A DNA stretch of 64,000 nucleotides from Polynucleobacter paneuropaeus (GTDB taxonomy: Bacteria; Pseudomonadota; Gammaproteobacteria; Burkholderiales; Burkholderiaceae): positions 911,454 through 975,453 of the forward strand of contig NZ_CP030085.1 of NCBI RefSeq assembly GCF_003261235.1, read 5' to 3'. The notes beneath the pieces were generated by a model. That model did not search any database and had not been told where the DNA came from. It was given only the letters and a program-made list of their open reading frames with translations. A program made the translations under genes and the position numbers. Below are positions 24,907 through 32,844 of this stretch, piece by piece. The first letter of the stretch is position 1. Each line of letters begins with the position of its first letter.

Positions 24907-26193
24907 ATGAGTGCCATTGTTGATATCATCGGCAGGGAAGTTTTAGATTCTCGCGGTAATCCCACAGTTGAGTGTGATGTACTGCTCGAGTCTGGTGTGA
25001 TGGGGCGTGCTGCTGTTCCTTCTGGAGCATCTACTGGTTCTCGTGAGGCGATTGAGTTACGGGATGGTGATAAATCACGCTACTTGGGCAAGGGTGTTCT
25101 AAAAGCGGTTCAAAACATCAATTTGGAAATTGCTGAGTCTATTCTGGGTTTAGATGCCTCTGAACAAGCTTTTCTGGATCACACCCTCATTCAATTAGAT
25201 GGCACACCGAATAAAGCGCGTTTGGGTGCGAACGCAACCCTTGCGGTATCGATGGCAGTTGCCAGAGCTGCGGCTGAAGAGGCTGGTCTGCCTTTGTACC
25301 GTTACTTTGGAGGTTCAGGCTCTATGCAGCTTCCTGTCCCCATGATGAATATCGTCAACGGCGGTGCCCATGCTAATAACAGCTTGGATATTCAAGAATT
25401 TATGATCATGCCGGTTGGCGCTAAGAGCTTTAGAGAGGCTTTGCGTTGTGGAGCTGAAATTTTTCATGAGCTCAAAAAAATTATCGGCGCGCAAGGCATG
25501 CCAACTTCAGTAGGCGATGAAGGTGGCTTTGCGCCAAACTTCAAAAGTAATCATGAGTGCTTAAGTACTATCCTTAAAGCAATAGAAGGCGCTGGATATG
25601 AAGCTGGTAATGATGTGCTGCTGGCTCTAGACTGCGCTGCTAGTGAGTTTTATAAAGATGGTAAATATCAATTGGCTGGCGAAGGCTTACAACTTTCAGC
25701 TAGCGAGTTTGCTGACTACCTTGGTCAATTAGCTGATCAATTCCCAATCGTATCCATTGAAGATGGCATGCATGAGAGTGATTGGGATGGTTGGGCAGAC
25801 ATTACTCGCAAGCTAGGTAAAAAGATTCAGCTAGTGGGTGATGATCTCTTCGTTACCAATACCAAAATTTTGCAAGAGGGTATCGACAAGGGTATTGCAA
25901 ACTCGATCTTGATTAAGATCAACCAAATTGGCACATTGACAGAAACCTTTGCCGCAATTGAGATGGCGAAACGCGCTAATTACACAGCAGTGATTTCACA
26001 TCGCTCTGGCGAGACTGAAGACAGTACGATTGCTGATATTGCGGTGGGCACCAATGCTGGTCAGATCAAGACAGGTTCTTTATCGCGCTCTGATCGGATT
26101 GCCAAGTACAACCAGTTACTCCGCATTGAAGAGGATTTAGGTGACGTAGCCAGTTACCCAGGCAAATCTGTTTTCTACAACCTCAAGCGTTAG
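24907..26193 (+). CDS. eno: Enolase
   Basis: Glycolytic interconversion of 2-phosphoglycerate and phosphoenolpyruvate; in many proteobacteria also a degradosome component. The 428 residues contain the N-terminal loop SGASTGSREAIELRD, the catalytic Glu in GDEGGFAPN, metal ligands in LALDCAASEFY and SIEDGMHESDWDGW, and the catalytic Lys in ILIKINQIGT near 336, followed by the SHRSGETED signature. AGGAG six bases before the ATG is a good ribosome-binding site. Genomic context with pyrG and kdsA is standard. Confidence 0.98.
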   Translation: MSAIVDIIGREVLDSRGNPTVECDVLLESGVMGRAAVPSGASTGSREAIELRDGDKSRYLGKGVLKAVQNINLEIAESILGLDASEQAFLDHTLIQLDGTPNKARLGANATLAVSMAVARAAAEEAGLPLYRYFGGSGSMQLPVPMMNIVNGGAHANNSLDIQEFMIMPVGAKSFREALRCGAEIFHELKKIIGAQGMPTSVGDEGGFAPNFKSNHECLSTILKAIEGAGYEAGNDVLLALDCAASEFYKDGKYQLAGEGLQLSASEFADYLGQLADQFPIVSIEDGMHESDWDGWADITRKLGKKIQLVGDDLFVTNTKILQEGIDKGIANSILIKINQIGTLTETFAAIEMAKRANYTAVISHRSGETEDSTIADIAVGTNAGQIKTGSLSRSDRIAKYNQLLRIEEDLGDVASYPGKSVFYNLKR

Positions 26194-26217
26194 TTAAATA
26201 AGCACCCTGATTCGACT

Positions 26218-26547
26218 ATGCGCATCATTGTCTATTCCATGTTGGTATTGTTGCTGGTTATTCAGTACCCACTATGGCTAGGTAAGGGCGGCTGGCTCAA
26301 GGTCTACGAGATGGAGAAGCAGCTTGCGCTCCAACAGGCTAAAAATAGTGCTTTAGCACTGCGCAATGCCAAGCTGGCAGGGGATGTTGCTGATTTAAAG
26401 GATGGGACTCGTGCGATTGAAGAGCGTGCCCGCGTAGAGCATGGAATGATTAAGGACGGTGAATTCTTTATCCAAATCCTACCTAGCAATGCCACATCCC
26501 CAAGTCAAGATATACCTGATGGTGTGAAGGTTACTAAAGCCAAATAG
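26218..26547 (+). CDS. ftsB: Cell division protein FtsB (septum formation initiator)
   Basis: A 109-residue bitopic protein: a short N-terminus, one membrane segment at about residues 3-22, and a periplasmic coiled coil (YEMEKQLALQQAKNSALALRN region) ending with the family motif AIEERARVEHGMIKDGEFFIQI. FtsB forms a complex with FtsL and FtsQ that activates septal peptidoglycan synthesis. Position 24 bp after eno is the classic location. The last 20 residues are a low-complexity tail. It converges on hslO with 6 bp between stops. Confidence 0.93.
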   Translation: MRIIVYSMLVLLLVIQYPLWLGKGGWLKVYEMEKQLALQQAKNSALALRNAKLAGDVADLKDGTRAIEERARVEHGMIKDGEFFIQILPSNATSPSQDIPDGVKVTKAK

Positions 26548-26553
26548 GAAAAT

Positions 26554-27519
26554 TTAGTGCCCACTGGATGGTGGACTAGTAGCATCGCTCAGCAGGTCAG
26601 TGCTAAAGACCTGACGACAGTCCACTGGATCAAACTGATATTCCTTGCCGCAAAAATCACACGCCGTTTCTACTTTACCTCGTTCGCTCAGAATACTTTC
26701 AACCTCTTGTTCGCCTAACATTCGCAAAACATCGGCTACTTTAGAACGTGAGCAGCGGCAAGCAAAGTGAATGGGTCTGCTGGGGAAGCTGCGCACCCCA
26801 TAGTGTGAAGATTCCTCTAGAAACAAGCGGCGCAGAATTGTTTGAGGCGGAAGGGTCAAAAGCTCTTCATCGGTAATGGTCTCGCCAAGCGTTTGAATCC
26901 GCATCCAACCCTCGTCAGCAGTTTGAGGGTCTAAATGGGTGTGGCCGCCAGAATTCGGTAAACGTTGCAAAAGTAGGCCGCCAACTTGAGTTTCATTCGA
27001 GGCTAACCAAATTCGCGTTTCTAATTGCTCAGAATTTTGCATATACAAGCTTATTGCTTGGGCAACACTTTCAACAGGGCGGATGACGGCGCCTTGGTGA
27101 TCTTGTAAAGCGACGATCCCTTGATAAGGTGGATTGCCGGCTTGACGGTCGGCAGGGTCAAGGGTAATAACGAGACGACCGCTATTACTAGCATCCAGCA
27201 TTTGGGCTAAGGTCGCATCAGTAGGTATTTCAGTAGGGTCTACTGACAGCTTGACTGTTGCTCGCATAGAGAGGTCGGATTTACATTCGACCACTAGTAA
27301 AGAAATTGGACCAAGGCTTTGCGCCTGAATAATGAGAGTGCCATCAAATTTGAGGCTGGCGCTCAGAAGGGTGGCTGCAGCTACAAAATCCCCCAATACT
27401 TTTCGTACTGCGGGTGGATCATTCCGCCTCTCTAAGATCGCCTGCCAAGCGGTGCCGATTGAGACGATTTCACCTCGAACAGGGGCCCCATCACACATAA
27501 ATACAAGAAGTTCGTTCAT
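26554..27519 (-). CDS. hslO: 33 kDa redox-regulated chaperone Hsp33
   Basis: Holding chaperone activated by oxidative unfolding. Of 321 residues, the N-terminal substrate-binding domain ends near 235. The C-terminal redox switch has zinc-binding cysteines at 254 and 256 (CRC) and at 287 and 290 (CDFC), the expected C-X-C plus C-X2-C arrangement. The sequence ends in a Ser/Pro-rich tail beyond the switch. On the minus strand GATACT lies 7 nt before the ATG, possibly a -10 element giving a very short leader. It is divergent from gltX. Confidence 0.95.
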   Translation of the reverse strand: MNELLVFMCDGAPVRGEIVSIGTAWQAILERRNDPPAVRKVLGDFVAAATLLSASLKFDGTLIIQAQSLGPISLLVVECKSDLSMRATVKLSVDPTEIPTDATLAQMLDASNSGRLVITLDPADRQAGNPPYQGIVALQDHQGAVIRPVESVAQAISLYMQNSEQLETRIWLASNETQVGGLLLQRLPNSGGHTHLDPQTADEGWMRIQTLGETITDEELLTLPPQTILRRLFLEESSHYGVRSFPSRPIHFACRCSRSKVADVLRMLGEQEVESILSERGKVETACDFCGKEYQFDPVDCRQVFSTDLLSDATSPPSSGH

Positions 27520-27570
27520 ACCCTAAAGTATCCACGTTTTTCAGAATTTTTCCGATTTCGTCTGACCTGA

Positions 27571-27583
27571 GATAATGGGGTCT
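27571..27583 (+). promoter_or_regulatory. GATAAT -10-like element 7 nt before the preferred gltX start
   Basis: GATAAT (27571-27576) is followed by seven bases and the ATG at 27584. This hexamer overlaps the alternative upstream ATG at 27575, which would place that codon inside the -10 element. The arrangement supports the 27584 start and a leaderless or 0-1 nt leader transcript. No clear -35 was found. Confidence 0.4.
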
Positions 27584-28981
27584 ATGCAAATTCGTACACG
27601 TTTCGCCCCCAGCCCAACTGGCTTTATCCATCTCGGTAATCTCCGAAGCGCTCTTTATCCCTGGGCTTTTGCTCGTCATAACCAGGGCGATTTCATTCTG
27701 CGTATTGAAGATACCGATGTAGAGCGCTCCACCCAAGAATCCGTTGACGTGATTCTGGAAGGAATGGCCTGGTTAGGCTTAGATGTAGATGAAGGTCCGA
27801 TCTATCAAATGCAACGCATTGATCGTTATCAAGAGCTTATCAAACAAATGCTTGATAGTGGGCTTGCTTACCCTTGCTATATGAGTGAGGATGAGCTCAA
27901 TCGTTTGCGCGATCAACAAATGGCGAATAAAGAAAAGCCACGCTATAACGGCCTATGGCGACCAGAACCCGGCAAATCTTTGCCAGCAATTCCACCAGGT
28001 GTTTCACCTGTGATTCGGTTTAAGAATCCTATCGGGGGCTCCGTCATTTGGGATGATGCTGTTAAAGGCAGAATAGAAATTAGCAACGATGAACTTGATG
28101 ATCTCGTGATTGCAAGATCTGATGGTACCCCGACCTATAACTTCTGCGTTGTCGTTGATGACCTTGATATGAAAATCACCCATGTGATTCGAGGCGATGA
28201 CCACGTCAACAACACACCGCGCCAAATTAATATTCTCAAAGCCCTTGGCTCAGCTCCTCCCATTTATGCTCACTTACCAACAGTGTTAAATGACCAAGGC
28301 GAGAAGATGAGTAAGCGCAATGGTGCAATGAGTGTGCGTGATTATCAAAAAGAAGGGTATTTGCCTGAAGCCATTCTGAACTACCTTGCACGACTAGGAT
28401 GGTCACATGGCGATGCCGAAGTCTTTACTAGAGAGCAATTTGTAGCTTGGTTTGATCTGGATAATCTTGGCAGATCACCAGCCCAACATAACCCAGAAAA
28501 GTTACTCTGGCTCAATCATCACTACATTCAAGAAGCCGACCCGGAAAAGCTGGCAGAGTCAGTTAGGCCATTTGCGGATGAGCGGGGCATTGATGTCAAT
28601 CAGGGGCCAAGCTTTGTTCAGGTTGTCGCTTTATTAAAGGATAGGGCCAATACCCTCATTGAAATTGCGGAAGGGGCTAAGTTGTTTTACTCTCCTCCAC
28701 CAGAGTTTTCAAAGGAGCAGATTGCTCAAAATATTCCTGAGGCGATTAAGCCAGTGATTCGTGATTTGATAGAGGCAATAACAAAGGCGGATACGACAAA
28801 AGAGGGCTATTCGGCTGCTTTTAAAGAAGTATTAGCCAAGCACCAACTGAAAATGCCAGCCCTAGCAATGCCAGTGAGATATGCCTTATTTGCCACCACC
28901 CAAACGCCAGCAATCGACTCTGTTTTAGTCGTTTTAGGGAAACAGGAAAGCATCAACCGGCTCGCCAAGGTCGTCCAGTAG
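27584..28981 (+). CDS. gltX: Glutamyl-tRNA synthetase
   Basis: Class I aminoacyl-tRNA synthetase charging tRNA-Glu. The protein (465 residues from 27584) starts MQIRTRFAPSPTG, as homologues do. Its HIGH-type motif reads HLGN near residue 15 and its KMSKR motif is EKMSKRNG near 240, followed by a helical anticodon-binding domain. An ATG three codons upstream (27575) is possible but overlaps the putative -10 hexamer. A tRNA-Glu gene lies only 190 bp downstream, although separated by an independent tRNA promoter. Whether the enzyme also charges tRNA-Gln cannot be told from sequence alone. Confidence 0.97.
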   Translation: MQIRTRFAPSPTGFIHLGNLRSALYPWAFARHNQGDFILRIEDTDVERSTQESVDVILEGMAWLGLDVDEGPIYQMQRIDRYQELIKQMLDSGLAYPCYMSEDELNRLRDQQMANKEKPRYNGLWRPEPGKSLPAIPPGVSPVIRFKNPIGGSVIWDDAVKGRIEISNDELDDLVIARSDGTPTYNFCVVVDDLDMKITHVIRGDDHVNNTPRQINILKALGSAPPIYAHLPTVLNDQGEKMSKRNGAMSVRDYQKEGYLPEAILNYLARLGWSHGDAEVFTREQFVAWFDLDNLGRSPAQHNPEKLLWLNHHYIQEADPEKLAESVRPFADERGIDVNQGPSFVQVVALLKDRANTLIEIAEGAKLFYSPPPEFSKEQIAQNIPEAIKPVIRDLIEAITKADTTKEGYSAAFKEVLAKHQLKMPALAMPVRYALFATTQTPAIDSVLVVLGKQESINRLAKVVQ

Positions 28982-28986
28982 GCAAA

Positions 28987-29016
28987 TTGCTCTAAAGGGG
29001 CAAAATAGGATAAAAT
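28987..29016 (+). promoter_or_regulatory. Promoter of the tRNA-Ala/Glu/Asp cluster
   Basis: TTGCTC (28987-28992) and TAAAAT (29011-29016) separated by 18 bp form a reasonable sigma70 promoter just after gltX. Transcription would start near 29023, about 37 nt before tRNA-Ala. Confidence 0.55.
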
Positions 29017-29059
29017 CTTGGATTGTTTTGAGTGTCTTGTGGTTATTTTGCGAGATTTA

Positions 29060-29135
<76 letters not shown>

Positions 29136-29167
29136 AGAAATCCACCAAGACAATTACGTGGTTCCAG

Positions 29168-29243
29168 GTCCCCATCGTCTAGAGGCCTAGGACATCACCC
29201 TTTCACGGTGAGTACGGGGGTTCGAATCCCCCTGGGGACGCCA
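29168..29243 (+). tRNA. tRNA-Glu (anticodon TTC)
   Basis: 76 nt. The acceptor GTCCCCA pairs with TGGGGAC, and the discriminator G with CCA is encoded. The anticodon loop CTTTCAC (29200-29206) gives TTC at 29202-29204. The T-arm GGGGGTTCGAATCCCCC is perfect. Located 32 bp after tRNA-Ala. Confidence 0.97.
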
Positions 29244-29290
29244 GTTTTCTGGTTGAAGTAAAGTGACATGAAGTAAATGCGTTGTAATTT

Positions 29291-29367
29291 GGAGCGGTAG
29301 TTCAGTTGGTTAGAATATCTGCCTGTCACGCAGAGGGTCGCGGGTTCGAGTCCCGTCCGTTCCGCCA
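29291..29367 (+). tRNA. tRNA-Asp (anticodon GTC)
   Basis: 77 nt. The acceptor GGAGCGG pairs with CCGTTCC (one G-U), and the discriminator G with CCA is encoded. The anticodon loop CTGTCAC (29323-29329) gives GTC at 29325-29327. Last tRNA before the terminator at 29376. Confidence 0.97.
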
Positions 29368-29375
29368 AATACAAT

Positions 29376-29403
29376 AAAAAAGCCCTTCTTAAAGGGCTTT
29401 TTT
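29376..29403. terminator. Intrinsic terminator of the tRNA cluster
   Basis: A 12-bp perfect inverted repeat (AAAAAAGCCCTT 29376-29387, AAGGGCTTTTTT 29392-29403) with a 4-nt loop and U-run on either strand. It separates the tRNA operon from the convergent Ala/Ser-rich gene and can serve both. Confidence 0.9.
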
Positions 29404-29422
29404 ATATTCCATTTCTGAAAAA

Positions 29423-29908
29423 TTACTTTTTATTGTCTGTCGGCGAAGCGCTTAAATAATTAGAGCTATCAGTTGCGTTCGAACTAGCACTGCCTGAAGA
29501 GGTATTGGCTTTAGAGGAGCCTGTACCGCCTGATGTAACTGCATTGGATGGGCTTGTCTTGGCTGTACTTGCTAAAGAGGTTGTAGATGATGTTGAAGAT
29601 TTACTCGTACCGCTTGAAGTGGTCGTTGAACTACTGGTTGAAGAGCTTACAGAAGTAGTACTTTTACTAGCCGTATTCAAGGCGGCTGTTTTTGCAGCAG
29701 CTGCAGCTGTTTTTGCAGCAGCTGCAGCTCCAGCTGCTTTTGCCGCCGCAGCGGTTGCGGCTGCTTTAGCTGCTGCCTGTTGTTGGGCAAGTAAGGCTGC
29801 AGCAGAAGCCTTTTGGGCTGCAGTCTCTGTAACGGCTAATGCGCTGGAACCCATTGCTCCAATGAAAGCTACTAGTAATGCCGCAGATATAAATGAAATC
29901 GGTCTCAT
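29423..29908 (-). CDS. Exported low-complexity Ala/Ser/Thr-rich protein of unknown function
   Basis: 161 residues. A signal peptide (about 1-25, ending GSSALA) is followed by an almost pure Ala/Lys/Gln segment (residues 28-79) and then a Ser/Thr/Gly-rich segment to the C-terminus. The Ala segment includes a 7-residue unit (AAAAAKT) duplicated in tandem by a perfect 21-bp DNA repeat. No domain is recognised. The composition suggests an extended helix followed by a disordered, possibly surface-exposed tail. It lies 8 bp downstream of the TolC-like gene on the same strand, so it probably shares that transcript. The complementary strand is also open here, a by-product of GCN-rich codons. That it is expressed is inferred from the signal peptide and context. 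Confidence 0.6.
   Translation of the reverse strand: MRPISFISAALLVAFIGAMGSSALAVTETAAQKASAAALLAQQQAAAKAAATAAAAKAAGAAAAAKTAAAAAKTAALNTASKSTTSVSSSTSSSTTTSSGTSKSSTSSTTSLASTAKTSPSNAVTSGGTGSSKANTSSGSASSNATDSSNYLSASPTDNKK
29685..29726. repeat. Perfect 21-bp tandem duplication within the Ala-rich gene
   Basis: Two adjacent identical 21-bp units (29685-29705 and 29706-29726), each beginning GCTGTTTTTGCAGCAGC on the plus strand. Each adds seven residues to the Ala/Lys helix in frame, so copy-number change would keep the reading frame. Confidence 0.9.
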
Positions 29909-29916
29909 GATTGCTC

Positions 29917-31140
29917 CTAGTGCAAATTAGGCACTTCAAAATTGCCGCTTAGTCTTTCTAAGAGTATCAGAGTTTTAGCATGCACAGTACGAGCATCAAA
30001 AAGCTCATATTCCGCATCGCGAAATCGCAAAATTCCCTGGATGTTATTTTTGCTCATTTTGGCTTGGTTATAAGCCTTAGTGGCTGCCTCCAAACGCTCT
30101 TTTGCAGACTGGTATTGAAGATAGGTCTGATTAATCTCGGTCACGATTTTGGCCTTTGTTGCCATCAAGCTAACCTCAAGCTCAGCCTGGCTATTAGCAG
30201 CAGTGGTTACATCGGAATTCATCAGAAAACCATTACCCAGGGGGACGTTCAATAAAAAGCTAAAGGCTTGTTGAGTTCCATAGTTGATGCCGCTGGATGC
30301 ATAAGAGGGGGTTTGGGTATAGTAAACGCCAGGTAAAAAATCAATATTTTTGCTTGCTTTGACCACCTCCAAATTGGCTGCTGCTGACTCAACAGCTGCC
30401 TGACCTGAAGCAATATCGGCTCGATTTTCTTGAGCTCGAGCAATTAAGTCTTCCACTTTAAAGTTTTTTGCTTCTATATTTAAGGTGCCAACCGGCATGA
30501 TCAGTTCGGAGCCTGTCTTGCCAACAAAATTGGCCATGCCATAGGAGTAGTACTTCAAATCGTTTGCAAGAACCTTTTGTGCAGCAATAAACTCAGCAGC
30601 TTGAGTAGATCCGCTAGCGCGATATTGATTTAGCGCATCGATCGCCTCTTGGTAGGACTGCCATAAGAGTTTGGTGCGTAGTGCGTCTATATAGTTAAAC
30701 ATCGCTTCAGTTTCAATTGCTTTGCCCTCCGTAATCATCTCAGCCAATTTACGTTTGGCATCCGCTTGGGCTTGAGCTTCGCGTGCAGAGCGCTTTCCCC
30801 AACCTTCTATTGTGACCATGGCGCCCAAAGTGTTGGAGGCAGGGTTGGTATAACCAGCATATGGAGCCTGGGTATACATACTGCCGCGAGCATAGGTAAG
30901 AATCGGACTTAGATAGGGCATCCCAGCATCTTTAGCATTTGCGTCGGCAGAGGCAATATTCAGCCTGCGTATTTTGAGGTTGGCATTTTCTTCGTTTAGC
31001 TCGCTAAGATAGTTGCCTAAACTGACGCTTCTATACTGGGTATTGTCTACTTTGAAAGGCGGCAAGGACTGTGCTTGGACACCCGTTACAAAAAATGATG
31101 TGAATAGAAAGCTATAGATCGAGATAGAAATTTTTTTCAT
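29917..31140 (-). CDS. TolC-family outer membrane protein
   Basis: A 407-residue protein with signal peptide (1-23, ending VQA) and long Ala/Gln/Glu-rich helices typical of outer-membrane efflux channels (for example REAQAQADAKRKLAEM, ADIASGQAAVESAAANLEVV and KAYNQAKMSKNNIQGILRFRD). TolC-like proteins form trimeric channels for efflux pumps or type I secretion. No periplasmic adaptor or inner-membrane pump is nearby. The ATG at 31140 is preferred over an in-frame TTG two codons upstream. It follows the alpha/beta hydrolase gene by 6 bp and precedes the Ala/Ser-rich protein by 8 bp, so the three form a likely operon. The exported substrate is unknown. Confidence 0.82.
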   Translation of the reverse strand: MKKISISIYSFLFTSFFVTGVQAQSLPPFKVDNTQYRSVSLGNYLSELNEENANLKIRRLNIASADANAKDAGMPYLSPILTYARGSMYTQAPYAGYTNPASNTLGAMVTIEGWGKRSAREAQAQADAKRKLAEMITEGKAIETEAMFNYIDALRTKLLWQSYQEAIDALNQYRASGSTQAAEFIAAQKVLANDLKYYSYGMANFVGKTGSELIMPVGTLNIEAKNFKVEDLIARAQENRADIASGQAAVESAAANLEVVKASKNIDFLPGVYYTQTPSYASSGINYGTQQAFSFLLNVPLGNGFLMNSDVTTAANSQAELEVSLMATKAKIVTEINQTYLQYQSAKERLEAATKAYNQAKMSKNNIQGILRFRDAEYELFDARTVHAKTLILLERLSGNFEVPNLH

Positions 31141-31146
31141 AATCAA

Positions 31147-32025
31147 TTAACTTCTAGAACGATTTTTGATCACGAGATTAGCCGTGTCTACAGCAAGCCT
31201 ATCAACGATCTTTTCTTTTTCAAGTGCCTGATTAATAAAATTATTGACCTCATTTGCAACCACTTCTCGTTCGTTATCCACAGTGATCATGTGGTAAGAA
31301 TTACCAAGCCAAATCATTCGACAGGTTTCGGAGGAAATTCCCCTAAGGATTATTTCTGGATTCTTTGGCGATGCAGTTTCGTCATCAATCGCATGAATGA
31401 TTAAAGCGTCTGCTGTTATTGAGCTGAGTTCTTTTTTAGTTGCCTTAATGAGCTCCAAGGACTGATAGAGGTGAACTGCAGGTAAATGGGCGGCGCCAAG
31501 CTCGCTCACACTATTAGCCATGACCGCTTTTCGGATATGGCGTCTTAATTCAAGGTTTTTGACGCCAAACGGCTCTCTTTCTTTGTAGTGCCAATTACGG
31601 ATTCCCAACGCAAATACCAGGGCGAGGAAAGGGTGATACCAAGGGATTGCCCAGCCATCAAATATAAAAACAGGGGAAAGAGCAACCACGCTATGAGCTT
31701 TACTATTTCGTGCTGCAACCGCCAGAGCGAGCGTCGCGCCCATACTCAATCCAACAACAGAAACAGAGTTATGCGATTGGGCAAGGTCAGTAATAAATTG
31801 GTCTACGCTATCGATCCACTCTTGATAGTTTGAAAGGCCGGTATGGGCAGAGTAGCCATTGATCTTAGGTACTGTATAGGTGTGATTTGACTGTTTTAGG
31901 AGTCGGGGAATGACGCCCATTTCCAGCTCTGAACCGCAAAGGCCTGGCAATAAAACTACCGCATGGCCTGAATTACCTTGATAGAATGTCTCGTATCGGT
32001 CTGTTTGCTCGGCTATGGATGTCAT
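31147..32025 (-). CDS. Alpha/beta hydrolase, carboxylesterase or monoacylglycerol lipase-like
   Basis: 292 residues. The fold is marked by HAVVLLPGLCGSELEMG (oxyanion region), nucleophile Ser94 in GLSMG, an Asp in IHAIDDETASP and a His in GNSYHMITVDNE. The order and spacing match small carboxylesterases of the Est30 type and monoacylglycerol lipases. No signal peptide is visible, so it is probably cytosolic. It is first in a minus-strand group with the TolC-like and Ala/Ser-rich genes. Its ATG is divergent from the DUF4118 gene, 45 bp away, with a minus-strand TCTAAT 8 nt upstream. The substrate is not predictable. Confidence 0.82.
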   Translation of the reverse strand: MTSIAEQTDRYETFYQGNSGHAVVLLPGLCGSELEMGVIPRLLKQSNHTYTVPKINGYSAHTGLSNYQEWIDSVDQFITDLAQSHNSVSVVGLSMGATLALAVAARNSKAHSVVALSPVFIFDGWAIPWYHPFLALVFALGIRNWHYKEREPFGVKNLELRRHIRKAVMANSVSELGAAHLPAVHLYQSLELIKATKKELSSITADALIIHAIDDETASPKNPEIILRGISSETCRMIWLGNSYHMITVDNEREVVANEVNNFINQALEKEKIVDRLAVDTANLVIKNRSRS

Positions 32026-32070
32026 TGAGTCGAATTAGATGCCTATTAATTAATTACGACATTATTACTT

Positions 32071-32526
32071 ATGCAGATTAAGAATTCGAAACGGTGGGCT
32101 CATTCCGGGATCCAAGCGTATTTTTTTGCAATATTCGGCGTTTTTGTCGCATTTAGCATACGGTATAGCCTCCATGATTTCTTGCAAGGCAATATTCCAA
32201 TGACCTTTTTTATCCTCAACACCATCATCATTGCCTTGTTTTATGGCTTCATCCCCAGCCTGTTGACGATTTTTCTTTCTGTACCAATTGCCTTTTTCTT
32301 CTTTGTACCGCCTTTTGATTCTTATGAAATGCCAACGCCACAAGACGGCTTTGTTTTTATTTCTTATATTTCGATCGCGTTTATCGCTGTTGCGATTGTG
32401 GAATGGCTCCAGCGAGAGCGTTACAAGGCTGTCCTGATCTCTAAAGTGAGTGATAGCAATTTCCGCCTTTTAACTCAAGCTAGCCTCTCCCTCAAAAAAG
32501 CACGCGAGCAGGAAGTACGCGATTAA
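32071..32526 (+). CDS. Orphan DUF4118 (KdpD-type transmembrane) protein
   Basis: 151 residues with four predicted membrane segments (about 17-34, 43-60, 62-78 and 92-110). They match the DUF4118 sensor domain otherwise found in front of histidine kinases such as KdpD; the VPPFDSYEMPTPQDGFVF loop between the third and fourth helices is characteristic. After the fourth helix there is only a short helical stretch (EWLQRERYKAVLISKVSDSN) and no DHp or ATPase domain, so it is a stand-alone sensor domain or remnant. No kinase gene follows. Function unknown. Confidence 0.75.
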   Translation: MQIKNSKRWAHSGIQAYFFAIFGVFVAFSIRYSLHDFLQGNIPMTFFILNTIIIALFYGFIPSLLTIFLSVPIAFFFFVPPFDSYEMPTPQDGFVFISYISIAFIAVAIVEWLQRERYKAVLISKVSDSNFRLLTQASLSLKKAREQEVRD

Positions 32527-32592
32527 AGGGGTTCAAACCTCGATATCTGGTAAATATTGGCAAATTCCGGTTTCCTATGGGAGAATATTGGG

Positions 32593-32844
32593 ATGAAGTC
32601 TTTACTAGCGATCCTTATCGGTCTTTCTATGTCCATTGCAGCCCAAGCGGCCGGTTTTGGCTATGATCCCTTTGCTGGTAAATCGCCGACTTCTGCCGGA
32701 GGCAATTCCAGCGCCGTCCGTCCTTCAGGGCCTGCAAGTCAGCCTGTAAAACCTGCGCCCACTGCCCCGGTTACTCCTGGTGCCCAACCTGTGAAATCAA
32801 AGCAGGGACCCAATATTCCTACACCACCAGCCGCAAAGAATTAA
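32593..32844 (+). CDS. Small secreted Pro-rich protein
   Basis: 83 residues: signal peptide (1-19, ending AAQA), then a Gly/Ser/Pro-rich low-complexity mature part containing FGYDPFAGKSP and a KPAPTAPVTPGAQPVK stretch. No domain is recognised. An upstream in-frame codon (32557) is less likely because it would hide the signal peptide. The stop overlaps the convergent M48 gene by 4 bp. Confidence rests on the clean signal peptide. Confidence 0.6.
   Translation: MKSLLAILIGLSMSIAAQAAGFGYDPFAGKSPTSAGGNSSAVRPSGPASQPVKPAPTAPVTPGAQPVKSKQGPNIPTPPAAKN

Noticed and set aside
29505..29930. 141-residue plus-strand reading frame
   Set aside because: It mirrors the Ala/Ser-rich gene: repeated GCN codons are free of stops on both strands. 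The minus-strand frame has a clean signal peptide, this one does not look like a protein.
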